DNA from: Amycolatopsis tucumanensis
GTDB lineage: Bacteria > Actinomycetota > Actinomycetes > Mycobacteriales > Pseudonocardiaceae
DNA length: 64,000 nucleotides
Reading direction: 5' to 3'
Assembly: GCF_021654135.1 (NCBI RefSeq)
Contig: NZ_JAKGSD010000001.1
Coordinates: 62,001 to 126,000 of the forward strand
Shown in pieces: positions 8,977 to 19,689 of this stretch. Position 1 is the stretch's first letter, and the number at the start of each line of letters is the position of its first letter. A program made the position numbers and the translations under genes. Under the pieces are notes generated by a model. It saw only the letters and a list, made by a program, of their open reading frames with translations. It was not told the origin of the DNA and did not search any database.

Positions 8977-9624
8977 ATGTCTCGCCTGTCGATGGGGCCT
9001 GGATCCGGCGTGGTGGCCGGGTACCGCGACGCCATCCCGCTGGATCGGTGGGCGCGGGTCACGGCGGGCCGTCTGCTCGCCGACGAACAGCCGCGGCGGT
9101 GGGCGCACAGCCAGGGAGTCGGGCGCAAGGCCGAAGGCACGGCGCTCGCGCTGGCGCCGGCCGACCGTCCGGTGCTGGTCGCCGCGGCCTGGTTGCACGA
9201 CATCGGGTACGCCGCCGCGGTCGGGGGCGTGGGCTTCCACCAGCTCGACGGCGCGTGCTACCTCCGCAGTGTCGGCGTGCCGCTGCGCGTGTGCGCGCTC
9301 GTCGCGCACCATTCCGGCGCGGACGCGGTGGCCGCGCTGGTCGGTCTCGGGCGGCGGCTCGCGGAGTTCCCGGACGAACGCGGACCGGTCCGGGACGCCC
9401 TGTGGTACTGCGATCTGACCACCAGCCCGGACGGGCTGCCGGTGTCGTACCGCACCCGGCTGCTGGAACTGCGGGCGCGCCGCGGCCCGGACGATCCCGT
9501 CGTGCGCGCGCTGGCCGTCAACGGCGAGGAGCGGGCCGCGGCGGTCCGGCGCACCGAGGACCTGCTGTTGTCCGTCCGGTTCGGACAGCGGGCGGAGGTG
9601 GACGGTGATCGGCGGACCGGCTGA
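8977..9624 (+). CDS. HD-domain metal-dependent phosphohydrolase-like protein
   Basis: A 215-residue protein with an HD fold: His in RWAHSQGVGRKA (about residue 43), the paired ligands in AAAWLHDIGYAAAVGG (about 70), and VAHHSGA (about 110) followed by DLTTSPDG. Such proteins hydrolyse phosphate mono- or diesters, including nucleotides, but the substrate cannot be predicted. The start is fixed by GGAAGGA and by close packing behind the AI-2E gene. The next gene begins 20 bp inside its 3' end. Confidence 0.8.
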   Translation: MSRLSMGPGSGVVAGYRDAIPLDRWARVTAGRLLADEQPRRWAHSQGVGRKAEGTALALAPADRPVLVAAAWLHDIGYAAAVGGVGFHQLDGACYLRSVGVPLRVCALVAHHSGADAVAALVGLGRRLAEFPDERGPVRDALWYCDLTTSPDGLPVSYRTRLLELRARRGPDDPVVRALAVNGEERAAAVRRTEDLLLSVRFGQRAEVDGDRRTG

Positions 9625-10117
9625 CCGGACCGCCGTCCGGACGGCGGGCAGACGGCGCGCGGCCGGCATCTACGGCGCGATCGTCACCGCGGCGATCCTG
9701 ACCGCGGTGGGCGAGCAGCTGCCCACCGCGGCACTGGCGGTCGCCGTCGTGGTCACGCTCCTGGTCTACTGGTCCGCCGAGGAGTTCGCGGAGATCGTGG
9801 GGGAGCAGACCTCCGGCGGCGGGCTGCCGACCCGCGCCCAGGTGCGGGCGGAGTTGCGCGCGACGTGGCCGATGGTGACCGCGTCCTACGGTCCGCTCGC
9901 CGCGCTCCTGCTGGCCCGGCTGGCCGGCGCCACACCGCTCACGGCGGCCAACGTCGGGCTCGCGACCGCGGTGGTCCTCCTGGTGGTCCACGCCTGGTCG
10001 GCGGCGCGGACCGCGCGGCTGCGCGGGGTCCAGCTGGTGGTGACGACGTGCGTGGCCGGTCTGCTCGGGGTGGTCATGATCGTGTTGAAGAACCTGGTTC
10101 TGCTGCACCTGCACTGA
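9605..10117 (+). CDS. Four-helix membrane protein of unknown function
   Basis: A 170-residue protein starting at a GTG inside the end of the HD gene. It has four hydrophobic segments (about 22-34, 41-57, 95-110 and 117-133, with a further run near the C-terminus). A hydrophilic loop TSGGGLPTRAQVRAELRATW lies between helices 2 and 3. I do not recognise a family. Overlap with the HD gene suggests co-translation; its 3' end overlaps the convergent SulP gene by 44 bp. Confidence 0.65.
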   Translation: MIGGPADRTAVRTAGRRRAAGIYGAIVTAAILTAVGEQLPTAALAVAVVVTLLVYWSAEEFAEIVGEQTSGGGLPTRAQVRAELRATWPMVTASYGPLAALLLARLAGATPLTAANVGLATAVVLLVVHAWSAARTARLRGVQLVVTTCVAGLLGVVMIVLKNLVLLHLH

Positions 10118-11810
10118 CCGGGACCCAGCCGTTCCCGGTGCGGCGGCGGAACGCGTCCACGGCGGCGGAGACGGTGGGGTAGAAGTGGTCCGGATCCAGC
10201 GTGCGGGTCAGCTCGTAGCGGTCGATCTTGCGCCGCACCGGGTCCTTCAGCTCGGCGAGCACGAGGTGCGTGCCGCGCGCGTTGAGCTCGTCGTCGAGGT
10301 CCCGCAGCATGTCCGCGGCCGTGGTGTCCACATCGGTCATCGGTTCGGCGGCGACGACGATCCAGTGCGGCGCCGGGTCGCGCGCCGCGAGCCGGCGCAC
10401 CGCTTCCCGGAAGGTCTTGGCGTTGGCGAAGATCAGCGGCGCGTCGAACCGGAAGATCACCAGCCCGGCCGGCCGCCGCGCGTCCGGGTAGGACCGGACG
10501 TCGTGGTAGCCGGGCACCCCGTCGGCCTTGCCCAGTTCGGTCTGGTACGGCAGCCACGCGTGCCGGAACACGTTGAGGATGGACAGCACCACCGCGACCG
10601 CGATCCCGGGCAGCACGCCCAGCAGCGCGACGCCGAGGAGGGCCGCGGCCGACAGGAGGAACTCGGTCCGGCGTTGCCGCCACAGCCGCGCGGTCCCCCG
10701 GAGGTCGGCGAGCGACAACGCCGCGGTGATGACGATCGCGGCGAGCACCGGTTGCGGCAGGTTCCGGAACAGGCCGGGCGCGACCAGGATCATGATCGTG
10801 ATCAGGACGGCGCCGACGACGCCGGTCAGCTGGGTCCGCGCGCCGGCATGCTGGGCGACCGCGGTGCGCGATCCGCTGGTGCTGACCGGGAAACCCTGGA
10901 ACAGCCCGGCCGCCAGGTTCGCCACGCCGATGCCCGCCATTTCCCGGTTGCCGTGGACCTCCTGCCCGGTGCGGGCGGCGAACGCCGACGCCGTGGAGAT
11001 CGTGTCGGCGAGCGAGACCAGCGCGATGCCCAGCGCGCCGGCGAACAGCGGAGCGAGGTCGGACAGGCCGATGTCCGGAATGGACAGCGGCGGGAAACCC
11101 CGCGGCAGCACACCGACCAGGTCGACGCCGCGTGCGGCGAGGCCGAACAGCGGGACCGCGGCGATCGCCAGCACCACCACGACGAGCACCGCGGGGATCT
11201 TGGGCAGCCAGCGCTGCAGCAGCAGGATCGCGGCGACGCCGGAGATCCCGACCGCGGCGGCGGCGCCGTTGACCTCGCCGCCGAAGATCCCCCGCGCCAC
11301 GGCGCCGATCTCGGCGACGAGGCCGTCGGCGTCGACGCTGAACCCGCACAGCTTCGGCAGCTGCCCCACCACGATGGTCAGTGCGAGGCCGTTGAGGTAA
11401 CCGATCATCGTCGGCTTGGAGATGAGGTCCGCGATGAAGCCCAGCTTGGCCACCGACGCGACGATCATGATGGCGGCGACGAGGATCGCGAGCATCGAGG
11501 CGAGCGCGACGGCGCGCCCGGGGTCGCCGTCTGCCGCGGCGAGCGGCAGGATCGTCGCGGCGATCATCGGCCCCAGGGAGGAATCCGGCCCCAGCACGAG
11601 GATCCGCGACGGCCCGAACACGGCGTACCCGAGCAGGCACAGGATCGACGTGTACAGCCCGGTGATCGCGGGCAGGCCGGCCAGCTCCGCGTACGCCATT
11701 CCCTGCGGCACCAGCAGCGTCGTGAGGACGACGCCGGCCACGATGTCCTTCGCCAGCCAGCGGCGCTGGTACGACCTGATCTGCCGCAGGCCGGGAACCC
11801 AGTGGGACAT
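10074..11810 (-). CDS. SulP-family inorganic anion transporter with STAS domain
   Basis: A 578-residue transporter. The membrane part (about residues 20-420) carries the SulP pattern LVPQGMAYAELAGLPAITGL and VSTSGSRTAVAQHAGA. The cytoplasmic STAS domain (about 440-560) reads VIFRFDAPLIFANAKTFREA then AEPMTDVDTTAADML. SulP proteins import sulfate, bicarbonate or dicarboxylates. No carbonic anhydrase is nearby to favour bicarbonate. The 160 bp upstream hold no gene; the tandem repeat at 11,975 follows. Confidence 0.88.
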   Translation of the reverse strand: MSHWVPGLRQIRSYQRRWLAKDIVAGVVLTTLLVPQGMAYAELAGLPAITGLYTSILCLLGYAVFGPSRILVLGPDSSLGPMIAATILPLAAADGDPGRAVALASMLAILVAAIMIVASVAKLGFIADLISKPTMIGYLNGLALTIVVGQLPKLCGFSVDADGLVAEIGAVARGIFGGEVNGAAAAVGISGVAAILLLQRWLPKIPAVLVVVVLAIAAVPLFGLAARGVDLVGVLPRGFPPLSIPDIGLSDLAPLFAGALGIALVSLADTISTASAFAARTGQEVHGNREMAGIGVANLAAGLFQGFPVSTSGSRTAVAQHAGARTQLTGVVGAVLITIMILVAPGLFRNLPQPVLAAIVITAALSLADLRGTARLWRQRRTEFLLSAAALLGVALLGVLPGIAVAVVLSILNVFRHAWLPYQTELGKADGVPGYHDVRSYPDARRPAGLVIFRFDAPLIFANAKTFREAVRRLAARDPAPHWIVVAAEPMTDVDTTAADMLRDLDDELNARGTHLVLAELKDPVRRKIDRYELTRTLDPDHFYPTVSAAVDAFRRRTGNGWVPVSAGAAEPGSSTRS

Positions 11811-11974
11811 GACGAAACCCTTCCCCAGGCGATGGTAACCGGGCGGCCGCTTCCCGGCCCGGGGCCTCGGTCCCCACCGGAGGAGACGAAAGACCCTTGA
11901 CGGAACAGCCTGCCGTTCCGATGCCAGGGCGAGTGCGCGCCGACCGTCCGGTTCGGACAGTGGGTGCGCCGCCG

Positions 11975-13910
<1,936 letters not shown>

Positions 13911-13979
13911 CCGCTGTCACTCCGTTGTGGTCACGGATCTTCCCGCCCCCAGTGTGCCCGGGCGCGCGGCCGCCGGGGG

Positions 13980-13996
13980 TGTCTCAAAGTGAGACA
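13980..13996. promoter_or_regulatory. Perfect inverted repeat, probable GAF-Fis regulator operator
   Basis: TGTCTCA-AAG-TGAGACA is a perfect 7-bp inverted repeat with a 3-bp spacer. It lies 35 bp upstream of the flavoprotein start and 70 bp from the regulator start. AcoR-type activators bind TGTC/GACA-like dyads, so assignment to the adjacent regulator is a position-based inference. Confidence 0.65.
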
Positions 13997-14030
13997 ACCG
14001 CGCGACGGGCCGGATTTCCATCCTGGGCGC

Positions 14031-15683
14031 ATGACGAACGATTCGGTAGCCCCACGGGAAAGCGCCCGGCCGGCGGCCCGCTCGGCGGCCGACGCCGAAG
14101 CCGACGTGGTCGTGGTCGGCGGCGGTGGCGCGGGCCTGCCCGCCGCCCTGTTCAGCCGGTGGCTCGGCAACGAGGTCGTGCTGCTGGAGAAGGCGGCCGA
14201 GCTGGGCGGCACGGCGAAGAAGGCGGCGTTCTGGTACTGGGTGCCCAACAACGAGGCGATGCGCGCCCTGGGCATCGAGGACCGGTTCGAGGACTTCCTC
14301 CGCTACGTCGCGCGGCTGTCCCAGCCCACCCGCTACGACCCGGCCCGGGCGGACGCCGGGCTGAGCGAGTGGGAGCTGTCCATGGTCCGCGCCATCTACG
14401 ACAGCGCCGCCCCGGCCGCGGAGCTGCTGCGCGACCGCGGAGCCCTGACCTACCGGCACTGCCCGGACGTGCCGGACTACTGGTCGCAGCTGCCCGAGGA
14501 CAAGGCGCCCACCGGGCGGGTGCTGGTGCCGGCGGACGCGCGGGAGTCGATGTCCGACGGCGGGGTGTGCGCGGTGCGGCAGATGTCCGCCGCGGCCGAG
14601 CGCGACGGGGTGGACGTGCGCACCGGGCACCGCGTCCAGCGGCTGATCCTTGACGGCGGCCGGGTCGCCGGGGTCGAGGCGACCACCGCGGGCGGGCGGA
14701 CGGTGCGGGTGCTGGCGCGCAAGGGCGTCGTGTTCGCCACCGGCGGCTTCACGCACGACGACGAACTGCGCCGCGACCACCTGAGCGTGCCCGCCTACCG
14801 GGGCTGCGCCGCCTCGACCAACGAGGGCGATTTCGTGCGCATCGCCGCCGGGGTGGGCGCGCAGCTCGGGAACATGAACTACGCCTGGATGTGCCCGGTG
14901 CCACTGGAGCGCTCCGGCAGGCCGGACCTGGTCGGGATGTTCTCGGTGGCAGGCGATTCGACGATCTTCGTCGACCGGCACGGCCGTCGCGTCGCGAACG
15001 AAAAGATGCCCTACAACGAGGCCGCGCAGACGTTCTTCCAGTGGGACCCGGCCGAGGGCGGCTACCCGAACCTGGTGCTGGTGCAGATCTGGGACCAGCG
15101 CAGCCAGGACCACTCCGCCAGCGACGAGTACGGCCGTCTCATCGTCCCGCCCGGCGCGGACGATTCGCACGTGATCCGGGCGGACACGCTGGAGGAGCTG
15201 ACCGAACGGATCCGCGAACGGCTGGCCGCCAACGCGGGCAGGACCGGCGGCTTCACCCTCGCCGACGACTTCGCCGCGAACCTGCCCGCCACCATCGAGC
15301 GGTTCAACGGCTTCGCCCGCGCGGGCAAGGACGCCGACTTCGCACGCGGTGAGACGCCGATCGAGCTGGTGTTCAACGGCCCGGTGAAGGACGAACCCGG
15401 CCGCGCCAACCCCACGATGTGGCCGATCAGCGACACCGGCCCCTACTACGCCGCCCTGGTCACCGGCGGGACGCTGGACACCAAGGGCGGGCCGCGCACC
15501 GACGCCGACGGCCGTGTCCTGGACGACCTCGGCGAGCCGATCCCCGGCCTGTTCGGGGTCGGCAACTGCGTCGCGTCCGTTTCCGGGCGCGCGTACTGGG
15601 CCGGGGGCGCGACGCTCGGCCCCATCCTGGCGTTCGCCCACCGCGCCGCCTCCGCCGTCGACCGGGCCGCCGTGCCCGCCTGA
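14031..15683 (+). CDS. FAD-binding dehydrogenase (3-ketosteroid-dehydrogenase / fumarate-reductase flavoprotein family)
   Basis: A 550-residue flavoprotein. The FAD dinucleotide-binding site is at about 25-60 (DVVVVGGGGAGLPAALFSRW then LLEKAAELGGT). The substrate/cap region carries GDFVRIAAGVGAQLGNMNY. The C-terminal FAD segment GLFGVGNCVASVSGRAYWAG and GATLGPILAFAHRAA is typical of KstD-like enzymes. It probably introduces or reduces a C=C bond next to a carbonyl. It is the first gene of a three-gene operon with an NTF2-like protein and a mycofactocin-type SDR, under a palindromic operator. The substrate (steroid, terpenoid or other cyclic ketone) cannot be told. Confidence 0.82.
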   Translation: MTNDSVAPRESARPAARSAADAEADVVVVGGGGAGLPAALFSRWLGNEVVLLEKAAELGGTAKKAAFWYWVPNNEAMRALGIEDRFEDFLRYVARLSQPTRYDPARADAGLSEWELSMVRAIYDSAAPAAELLRDRGALTYRHCPDVPDYWSQLPEDKAPTGRVLVPADARESMSDGGVCAVRQMSAAAERDGVDVRTGHRVQRLILDGGRVAGVEATTAGGRTVRVLARKGVVFATGGFTHDDELRRDHLSVPAYRGCAASTNEGDFVRIAAGVGAQLGNMNYAWMCPVPLERSGRPDLVGMFSVAGDSTIFVDRHGRRVANEKMPYNEAAQTFFQWDPAEGGYPNLVLVQIWDQRSQDHSASDEYGRLIVPPGADDSHVIRADTLEELTERIRERLAANAGRTGGFTLADDFAANLPATIERFNGFARAGKDADFARGETPIELVFNGPVKDEPGRANPTMWPISDTGPYYAALVTGGTLDTKGGPRTDADGRVLDDLGEPIPGLFGVGNCVASVSGRAYWAGGATLGPILAFAHRAASAVDRAAVPA

Positions 15684-15697
15684 ACCGGGAGCAATCC

Positions 15698-16165
15698 ATG
15701 GCCGTCACCACCCAGACCATGACCGACGAGCAGCGCAAGTCCGTCGCGCTGGAGTACCTCAAGGCCTTCGACAACGGGGGCGTCACCTCGACCGGCGGCA
15801 GCATCCTGGACCTGTTCGCCGACGACGCGCAGGTCTGCTTCCCCAAGTGGGGGCTGGCCGGCGGAAAGGAGGAGATCGGCAGGCTGTTCGGCGACGTCGG
15901 CGGGACGCTGAAATCCATCAAGCACCACTACGCCGAGTTCACCTGGGTCTTCTCCGGCGGCGACCTGCTCGTCGTGGAGGGCACCAGCCACGGCGAGCAC
16001 CGGGACGGCCCGTGGCGGGCCGGGGTGCCCGAGTGGGGGGCGGGGCGCTGGTGCGACGTGTTCGAGATCCGCGACTTCAAGATCCAGCGCTGCTTCATCT
16101 ACCTGGACCCCGACTACGCGGGCCAGGACACCGACCGCTACCCGTGGCTGAAGGGACAGTCCTGA
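15698..16165 (+). CDS. NTF2/SnoaL-like small protein
   Basis: A 155-residue protein of the NTF2-like cone fold. It starts with MTDEQRKSVALEYLKAFDNG, has VEGTSHGEHRDGPW in the middle, and ends in CDVFEIRDFKIQRCFIYLDP. Such proteins act as isomerases, cyclases or hydratases, or as binding partners. It sits 14 bp after the flavoprotein gene. The last base of its TGA is the first base of the SDR ATG (TGATG), so all three are co-translated and probably act on the same substrate. Confidence 0.78.
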   Translation: MAVTTQTMTDEQRKSVALEYLKAFDNGGVTSTGGSILDLFADDAQVCFPKWGLAGGKEEIGRLFGDVGGTLKSIKHHYAEFTWVFSGGDLLVVEGTSHGEHRDGPWRAGVPEWGAGRWCDVFEIRDFKIQRCFIYLDPDYAGQDTDRYPWLKGQS

Positions 16166-17010
16166 TGGGACGCATGGACGGCAAGGTCGTCGCGATCACC
16201 GGCGCGGCGCGCGGGCAGGGCCGCGCGCACGCCCTGCGGCTGGCCGAGGAGGGCGCCGACGTCATCGTCACCGATCTCGCGGCGCCGGTGGACACCGTCG
16301 CCTACCCGGCGTCCACACCGGACGATCTCGCGGAAACCGTGGCGGGCGTGGAGAAACTGGGCCGCCGCGCGGTCTCGTTCGTGGCGGACGTGCGCGACTT
16401 CGACGCGCTGAACGCGGGCCTGGCCGGTGCGGTGGCCGAGCTGGGGCGGCTCGACGTGGTGGTCGCCAACGCCGGGATCCTCAACGCGGTCAAGCCGTCG
16501 TGGGAGCTCTCCGGCGCGGAGTGGCAGACGATGATCGACATCAACCTCGGCGGCGTCTGGCACACCACCAAGGCGGCGATCCCGCACCTGATCGACGGCG
16601 GCGGCGGTGGAGCGATCATCCTGATCAGCTCCACCGCCGGCCTGCGCGGCATCCCCAACATCGCGCACTACAACGCCGCCAAGCACGGCGTGCTCGGGTT
16701 GCAGCGCACGCTGGCCAACGAGCTGACGCCGCACCGGATCCGGGTCAACTCGGTGCACCCGACCAACGTCCGCACGACGATGATCGAGAACGACTCGAGC
16801 GCCCGGATCTACCGGCCGGATCTGGAGAACCCGGCCTTCGCCGACACCACCGACGCGCTCGCGCGCATCAACATGTGGCCGGTGCCCTACCTCGACGTCG
16901 AGGACGTGGCCAACGCCGTGTTGTTCCTGGCCAGCGACGAGGCCCGCTACATCACGGGCGTCGCGCTGCCGGTCGACCTCGGGATGAGCCAGAAGTACTC
17001 CGGCGCCTGA
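16165..17010 (+). CDS. Mycofactocin-coupled SDR family oxidoreductase
   Basis: A 281-residue short-chain dehydrogenase. The cofactor loop TGAARGQGRAHA is at 13-24 and the catalytic Ser is in ILISSTAG. Tyr and Lys are in HYNAAKHG. The subfamily insertion after beta-2 (STPDDLAETVAGVEKLGRRA) is the mark of mycofactocin-dependent SDRs, which hold a non-exchangeable nicotinamide. It probably oxidises an alcohol made or used by the flavoprotein in the same operon. Mycofactocin genes themselves are not in the window. Confidence 0.88.
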   Translation: MGRMDGKVVAITGAARGQGRAHALRLAEEGADVIVTDLAAPVDTVAYPASTPDDLAETVAGVEKLGRRAVSFVADVRDFDALNAGLAGAVAELGRLDVVVANAGILNAVKPSWELSGAEWQTMIDINLGGVWHTTKAAIPHLIDGGGGGAIILISSTAGLRGIPNIAHYNAAKHGVLGLQRTLANELTPHRIRVNSVHPTNVRTTMIENDSSARIYRPDLENPAFADTTDALARINMWPVPYLDVEDVANAVLFLASDEARYITGVALPVDLGMSQKYSGA

Positions 17011-17012
17011 GG

Positions 17013-18128
17013 TCAGGCCGTGGTCGCGGCGGTCTCGTCCGCGGCGGCCTTGGCCTGCGCGGCGGCGACCCGCTCGGCGTGGCTGGGCGGGTTCGCCGGC
17101 ACGTGCTCGGGGCGCTTGGCTTCCATCTCCTTGCGCAGCACCGGCACGACCTCCTCGGCGAGCAGGTCGATCTGCTCCAGCACCGTCTTCAGCGGCAGGC
17201 CGGCGTGGTCGATGAGGAACAGCTGGCGCTGGTAGTCGCCGACGTCCTCGCGCATGCTCGCGTACCGGTCGATCACCTGCTGCGGGCTGCCGACCGTCAG
17301 CGGGGTCGTCGCGGTGAAGTCCTCCATCGACGGGCCGTGGCCGTAGACCGGGGCGTTGTCGAAGTAGGGGCGGAACTCGTTCCACGCGTCCTGCGAGTTC
17401 TTGCGCATGAAGACCTGCCCGCCGAGACCGACGATCGCGGTGTCGGCCGGGCCGTGGCCGTAGTGCTCGAAGCGCTGGCGGTAGAAGCGCACCATCTGCT
17501 TCGTGTGCGACATGGGCCAGAAGATGTTGTTGTGGAAGAAGCCGTCGCCGTAGTAGGCGGCCTGCTCGGCGATCTCCGGGCTGCGGATCGAGCCGTGCCA
17601 GACGAACGGCGGGACCCCGTCGAGCGGGCGCGGGGTCGCGGTGAAGCCGCGCAGGGGAGTGCGGAAGTTGCCCTCCCAGTCGACCACGTCCTCCTCCCAG
17701 AGGCGGCGCAGCAGGGCGTAGTTCTCGATCGCCAGCGGGATGCCCTGGCGGATGTCCTGGCCGAACCACGGGTAGACCGGGCCGGTGTTGCCGCGGCCCA
17801 TCATCAGGTCCATCCGGCCGCCCGAGATGACCTGCAGCATGGCGTAGTCCTCGGCGATCTTCACCGGGTCGTTGGTGGTGATCAGCGTGGTCGAGGTGGA
17901 CAGGATGATGTCCTTGGTCACGCCGGCCAGGTAGCCGAGCATGGTGGTGGGGGAGGACGCGACGAACGGCGGGTTGTGGTGCTCGCCCGTGGCGAAGACG
18001 TCGAGCCCGGCCTGGTCGGCGTGCTGGGCGATGGTCAGCATCGACCGCACGCGCTGGGTGTCGTCCGGAGTTTCGCCGGTCGTCGGATCCGTGGTCACGT
18101 CGCTGACGGAGAAGATCCCGAACTGCAT
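17013..18128 (-). CDS. LLM-class flavin-dependent monooxygenase
   Basis: A 371-residue bacterial luciferase-like protein. It has ATGEHHNPPFVASSPTTMLG (about 45-64), LMMGRGNTGPVYPWFGQDI (about 107) and the family tail LPLKTVLEQIDLLAEEVVPV. FMN and F420 users in this family look alike at this level; size favours an FMNH2-dependent monooxygenase. It is convergent with the SDR (3-bp gap) and so is probably controlled separately, by the dyad at 18,167. Proximity to a flavoprotein and SDR suggests one ketone or terpene-like catabolic group. Confidence 0.82.
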   Translation of the reverse strand: MQFGIFSVSDVTTDPTTGETPDDTQRVRSMLTIAQHADQAGLDVFATGEHHNPPFVASSPTTMLGYLAGVTKDIILSTSTTLITTNDPVKIAEDYAMLQVISGGRMDLMMGRGNTGPVYPWFGQDIRQGIPLAIENYALLRRLWEEDVVDWEGNFRTPLRGFTATPRPLDGVPPFVWHGSIRSPEIAEQAAYYGDGFFHNNIFWPMSHTKQMVRFYRQRFEHYGHGPADTAIVGLGGQVFMRKNSQDAWNEFRPYFDNAPVYGHGPSMEDFTATTPLTVGSPQQVIDRYASMREDVGDYQRQLFLIDHAGLPLKTVLEQIDLLAEEVVPVLRKEMEAKRPEHVPANPPSHAERVAAAQAKAAADETAATTA

Positions 18129-18166
18129 GACAGCCTCCTGCTGATCTGGTGTTCGGCCGGTAAAAC

Positions 18167-18197
18167 GTCTCGCGCGGAAGAATATTCCTGGCGAGAC
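18167..18197. promoter_or_regulatory. Inverted repeat upstream of the LLM monooxygenase gene
   Basis: GTCTCGC and GCGAGAC (7-bp arms) flank a 17-bp AT-rich centre with its own partial dyad (GGAAGAATATTCC). The site is 39 bp before the LLM start codon, in the only AT-rich patch of this intergenic region. It is a likely operator or promoter element. Which protein binds is unknown; the GTCTC half resembles the dyad at 13,980. Confidence 0.5.
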
Positions 18198-18256
18198 TAT
18201 CAGGAGGCCGTGCCGAAGTCCGGTGGACCGCAGCGTCGCGCCAGGGAGGCCCGCCG

Positions 18257-18735
18257 TGCGGCTACCGGCCGGCCCGGCGCCGGTGCGCGTCCGGGTCCAG
18301 GTTGCTTCCGCAGATGGTGATCAGTGCCGCCCGGCGAAAGGGGTGCCCGTGGCCGGGCAGGCCGCGGGCAGCTCGTGCGGCGGCCAGGGCCCTCGCGGGT
18401 GCGGCGATCCGGCGGCCCCGGCGGGCTTCCGGGGCCAGGTTGCTCCCGCGGAGGGTGGTCACTGCTGCCCGGCGAAGCACGGCCCGTGGTCGGCAGCCAG
18501 TGGGCAGCTCGTGCGCCGGCCAGCGCCCCTCACCGTGACGGTGACGGTGGTCGGCGCAGGCCGCGGGCCGGTGCGGCTGTCCGCCGGCCCGAGCCGGTGC
18601 GTGTCCGGCGACACGCTGCTCCCGCAGAGAGGATCACTGCCGCCTGGCGAAGCGGTGCCGCGCAGCCGGTGGGCAGCTCGTGCGGCGGCCAGCGCCCCTC
18701 GCCGTGGCAATGACCGTGGTCACCGCAGGGTGCGG
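18257..18735. repeat. Degenerate tandem copies of the 3' end of the PLP-enzyme gene
   Basis: Three decayed copies begin at about 18,257, 18,400 and 18,572 (each from TGCGGC) before the native end at 18,731; unit lengths are 143, 172 and 159 bp. Minus-strand translation shows the relics: LITICGSNLDPDAHRRRAGR, VTTLRGSNLAPEARRGRR and DPLCGSSVSPDTHRLGPADS against native VTIICGSNVDPDAFRRWTSR. Each unit also repeats downstream sequence (GGGCAGCTCGTGC...GGCCAG). Frames and stops are not kept, so these are not translated domains. No other gene lies between 18,129 and 18,735. Confidence 0.8.
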
Positions 18736-19689
18736 CTACCGGCTGGTCCAGCGCCGAAACGCGTCCGGGTCCACGTTGCTCCCGCAGATGATCGTCACCA
18801 GGTGCCGCCCGGCGAAGCGCTCGCGGTCCTCCAGCACCGCGGCCACCCCGAGCGCCGCCGACGGCTCCACCACCAGTCCGGCGTGGTCGAGCAGCAACCG
18901 CATCCCCGTGGTGATCGACTCCTCGCGCACCAGGACCGCGTCGTCGGCCACCTGCAGCAGGTCGTCCAGCACCTCCGGGATCGGGAAGCGCCCGGCGACG
19001 CCGTCGGCGATCGTGTCCGCCGACTCCGTCGTCACGACCCGCCGCTGCCGCCAGGACAGGGTCATCGCGGGCGCGCCCAGCGGCTGCACGCAGACAACCT
19101 CCACCCCGGGCGCGAGCGACTTCACCACGTGTCCCACCCCGGTCGCCATCGCCCCGCCGCCCAGGGCGATCAGGACGACATCGGCCGACGGCGCCTGCTC
19201 CACCAGCTCCAGCCCGATCGTGGCCGCGCCCTCGCACGTTTCGAGGTCCAGGCTGTCCTCCACCAGCCGGATCCCGTGCTGCCGCGCGATGTCCGCCGCC
19301 CGCTCCCGCGCCCGCTCGAAGTCGCCGTCCACCAGCTCCAGCCGCGCGCCCAGCGCCCGGATCCGGTCCAGCTTCGCCACGGGCGCGGACCGCGCGGCCA
19401 CGACGGTGACGTCGAGCCCGCGGCGGCGGCCGGACCAGGCCAGCGCCTGCCCGAGGTTGCCCGCGCTCGCGCACACCACCGCGCCCGAGCCGAGCGCGTG
19501 AGCGATCACCTCGGTCGCGCGGCCCTTGAAGCAGCGCACCGGGTTGGCCGTTTCGAGCTTGACGCTCACCGCGCACCCGAGGACGGGTTCCAGCGCGTCG
19601 CAGCGGTACAGCGGCGAATCGAGGAACACCGGGTCGATCACCCGGCGGGCGGCCCGGATCCGGCCGGTGTCCAGGCGGGTCGTCAGCAC
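18736..19689 (-). CDS. PLP-dependent threonine dehydratase / serine racemase-like enzyme
   Basis: A 317-residue fold-type II PLP enzyme. It has the PLP lysine in ANPVRCFKGRAT (Lys55), the substrate loop CASAGNLGQALAWSG (about 73-87), the phosphate cup ALGGGAMATGVG and the C-terminal IICGSNVDPD. It lacks an ACT regulatory domain, so it resembles catabolic dehydratases, racemases or diaminopropionate-type enzymes rather than IlvA. The GTG at 19,689 overlaps the phosphatase stop (GTGCTGA). It is the last gene of the GCH II-like / phosphatase / PLP operon. Its role there is unknown. Confidence 0.82.
   Translation of the reverse strand: MLTTRLDTGRIRAARRVIDPVFLDSPLYRCDALEPVLGCAVSVKLETANPVRCFKGRATEVIAHALGSGAVVCASAGNLGQALAWSGRRRGLDVTVVAARSAPVAKLDRIRALGARLELVDGDFERARERAADIARQHGIRLVEDSLDLETCEGAATIGLELVEQAPSADVVLIALGGGAMATGVGHVVKSLAPGVEVVCVQPLGAPAMTLSWRQRRVVTTESADTIADGVAGRFPIPEVLDDLLQVADDAVLVREESITTGMRLLLDHAGLVVEPSAALGVAAVLEDRERFAGRHLVTIICGSNVDPDAFRRWTSR

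Noticed and set aside
10185-11900. A 571-codon plus-strand open frame opposite SulP
   Set aside because: Composition (Arg/Gln/Asp/His-rich, no hydrophobic core) is the complement of a membrane protein; SulP is well supported on the other strand.
11811-11974. DosR-type box upstream of SulP (GGGGCCTCGGTCCCC)
   Set aside because: Dyad is only loosely similar to the consensus and similar boxes were not found before the neighbouring stress-type genes.
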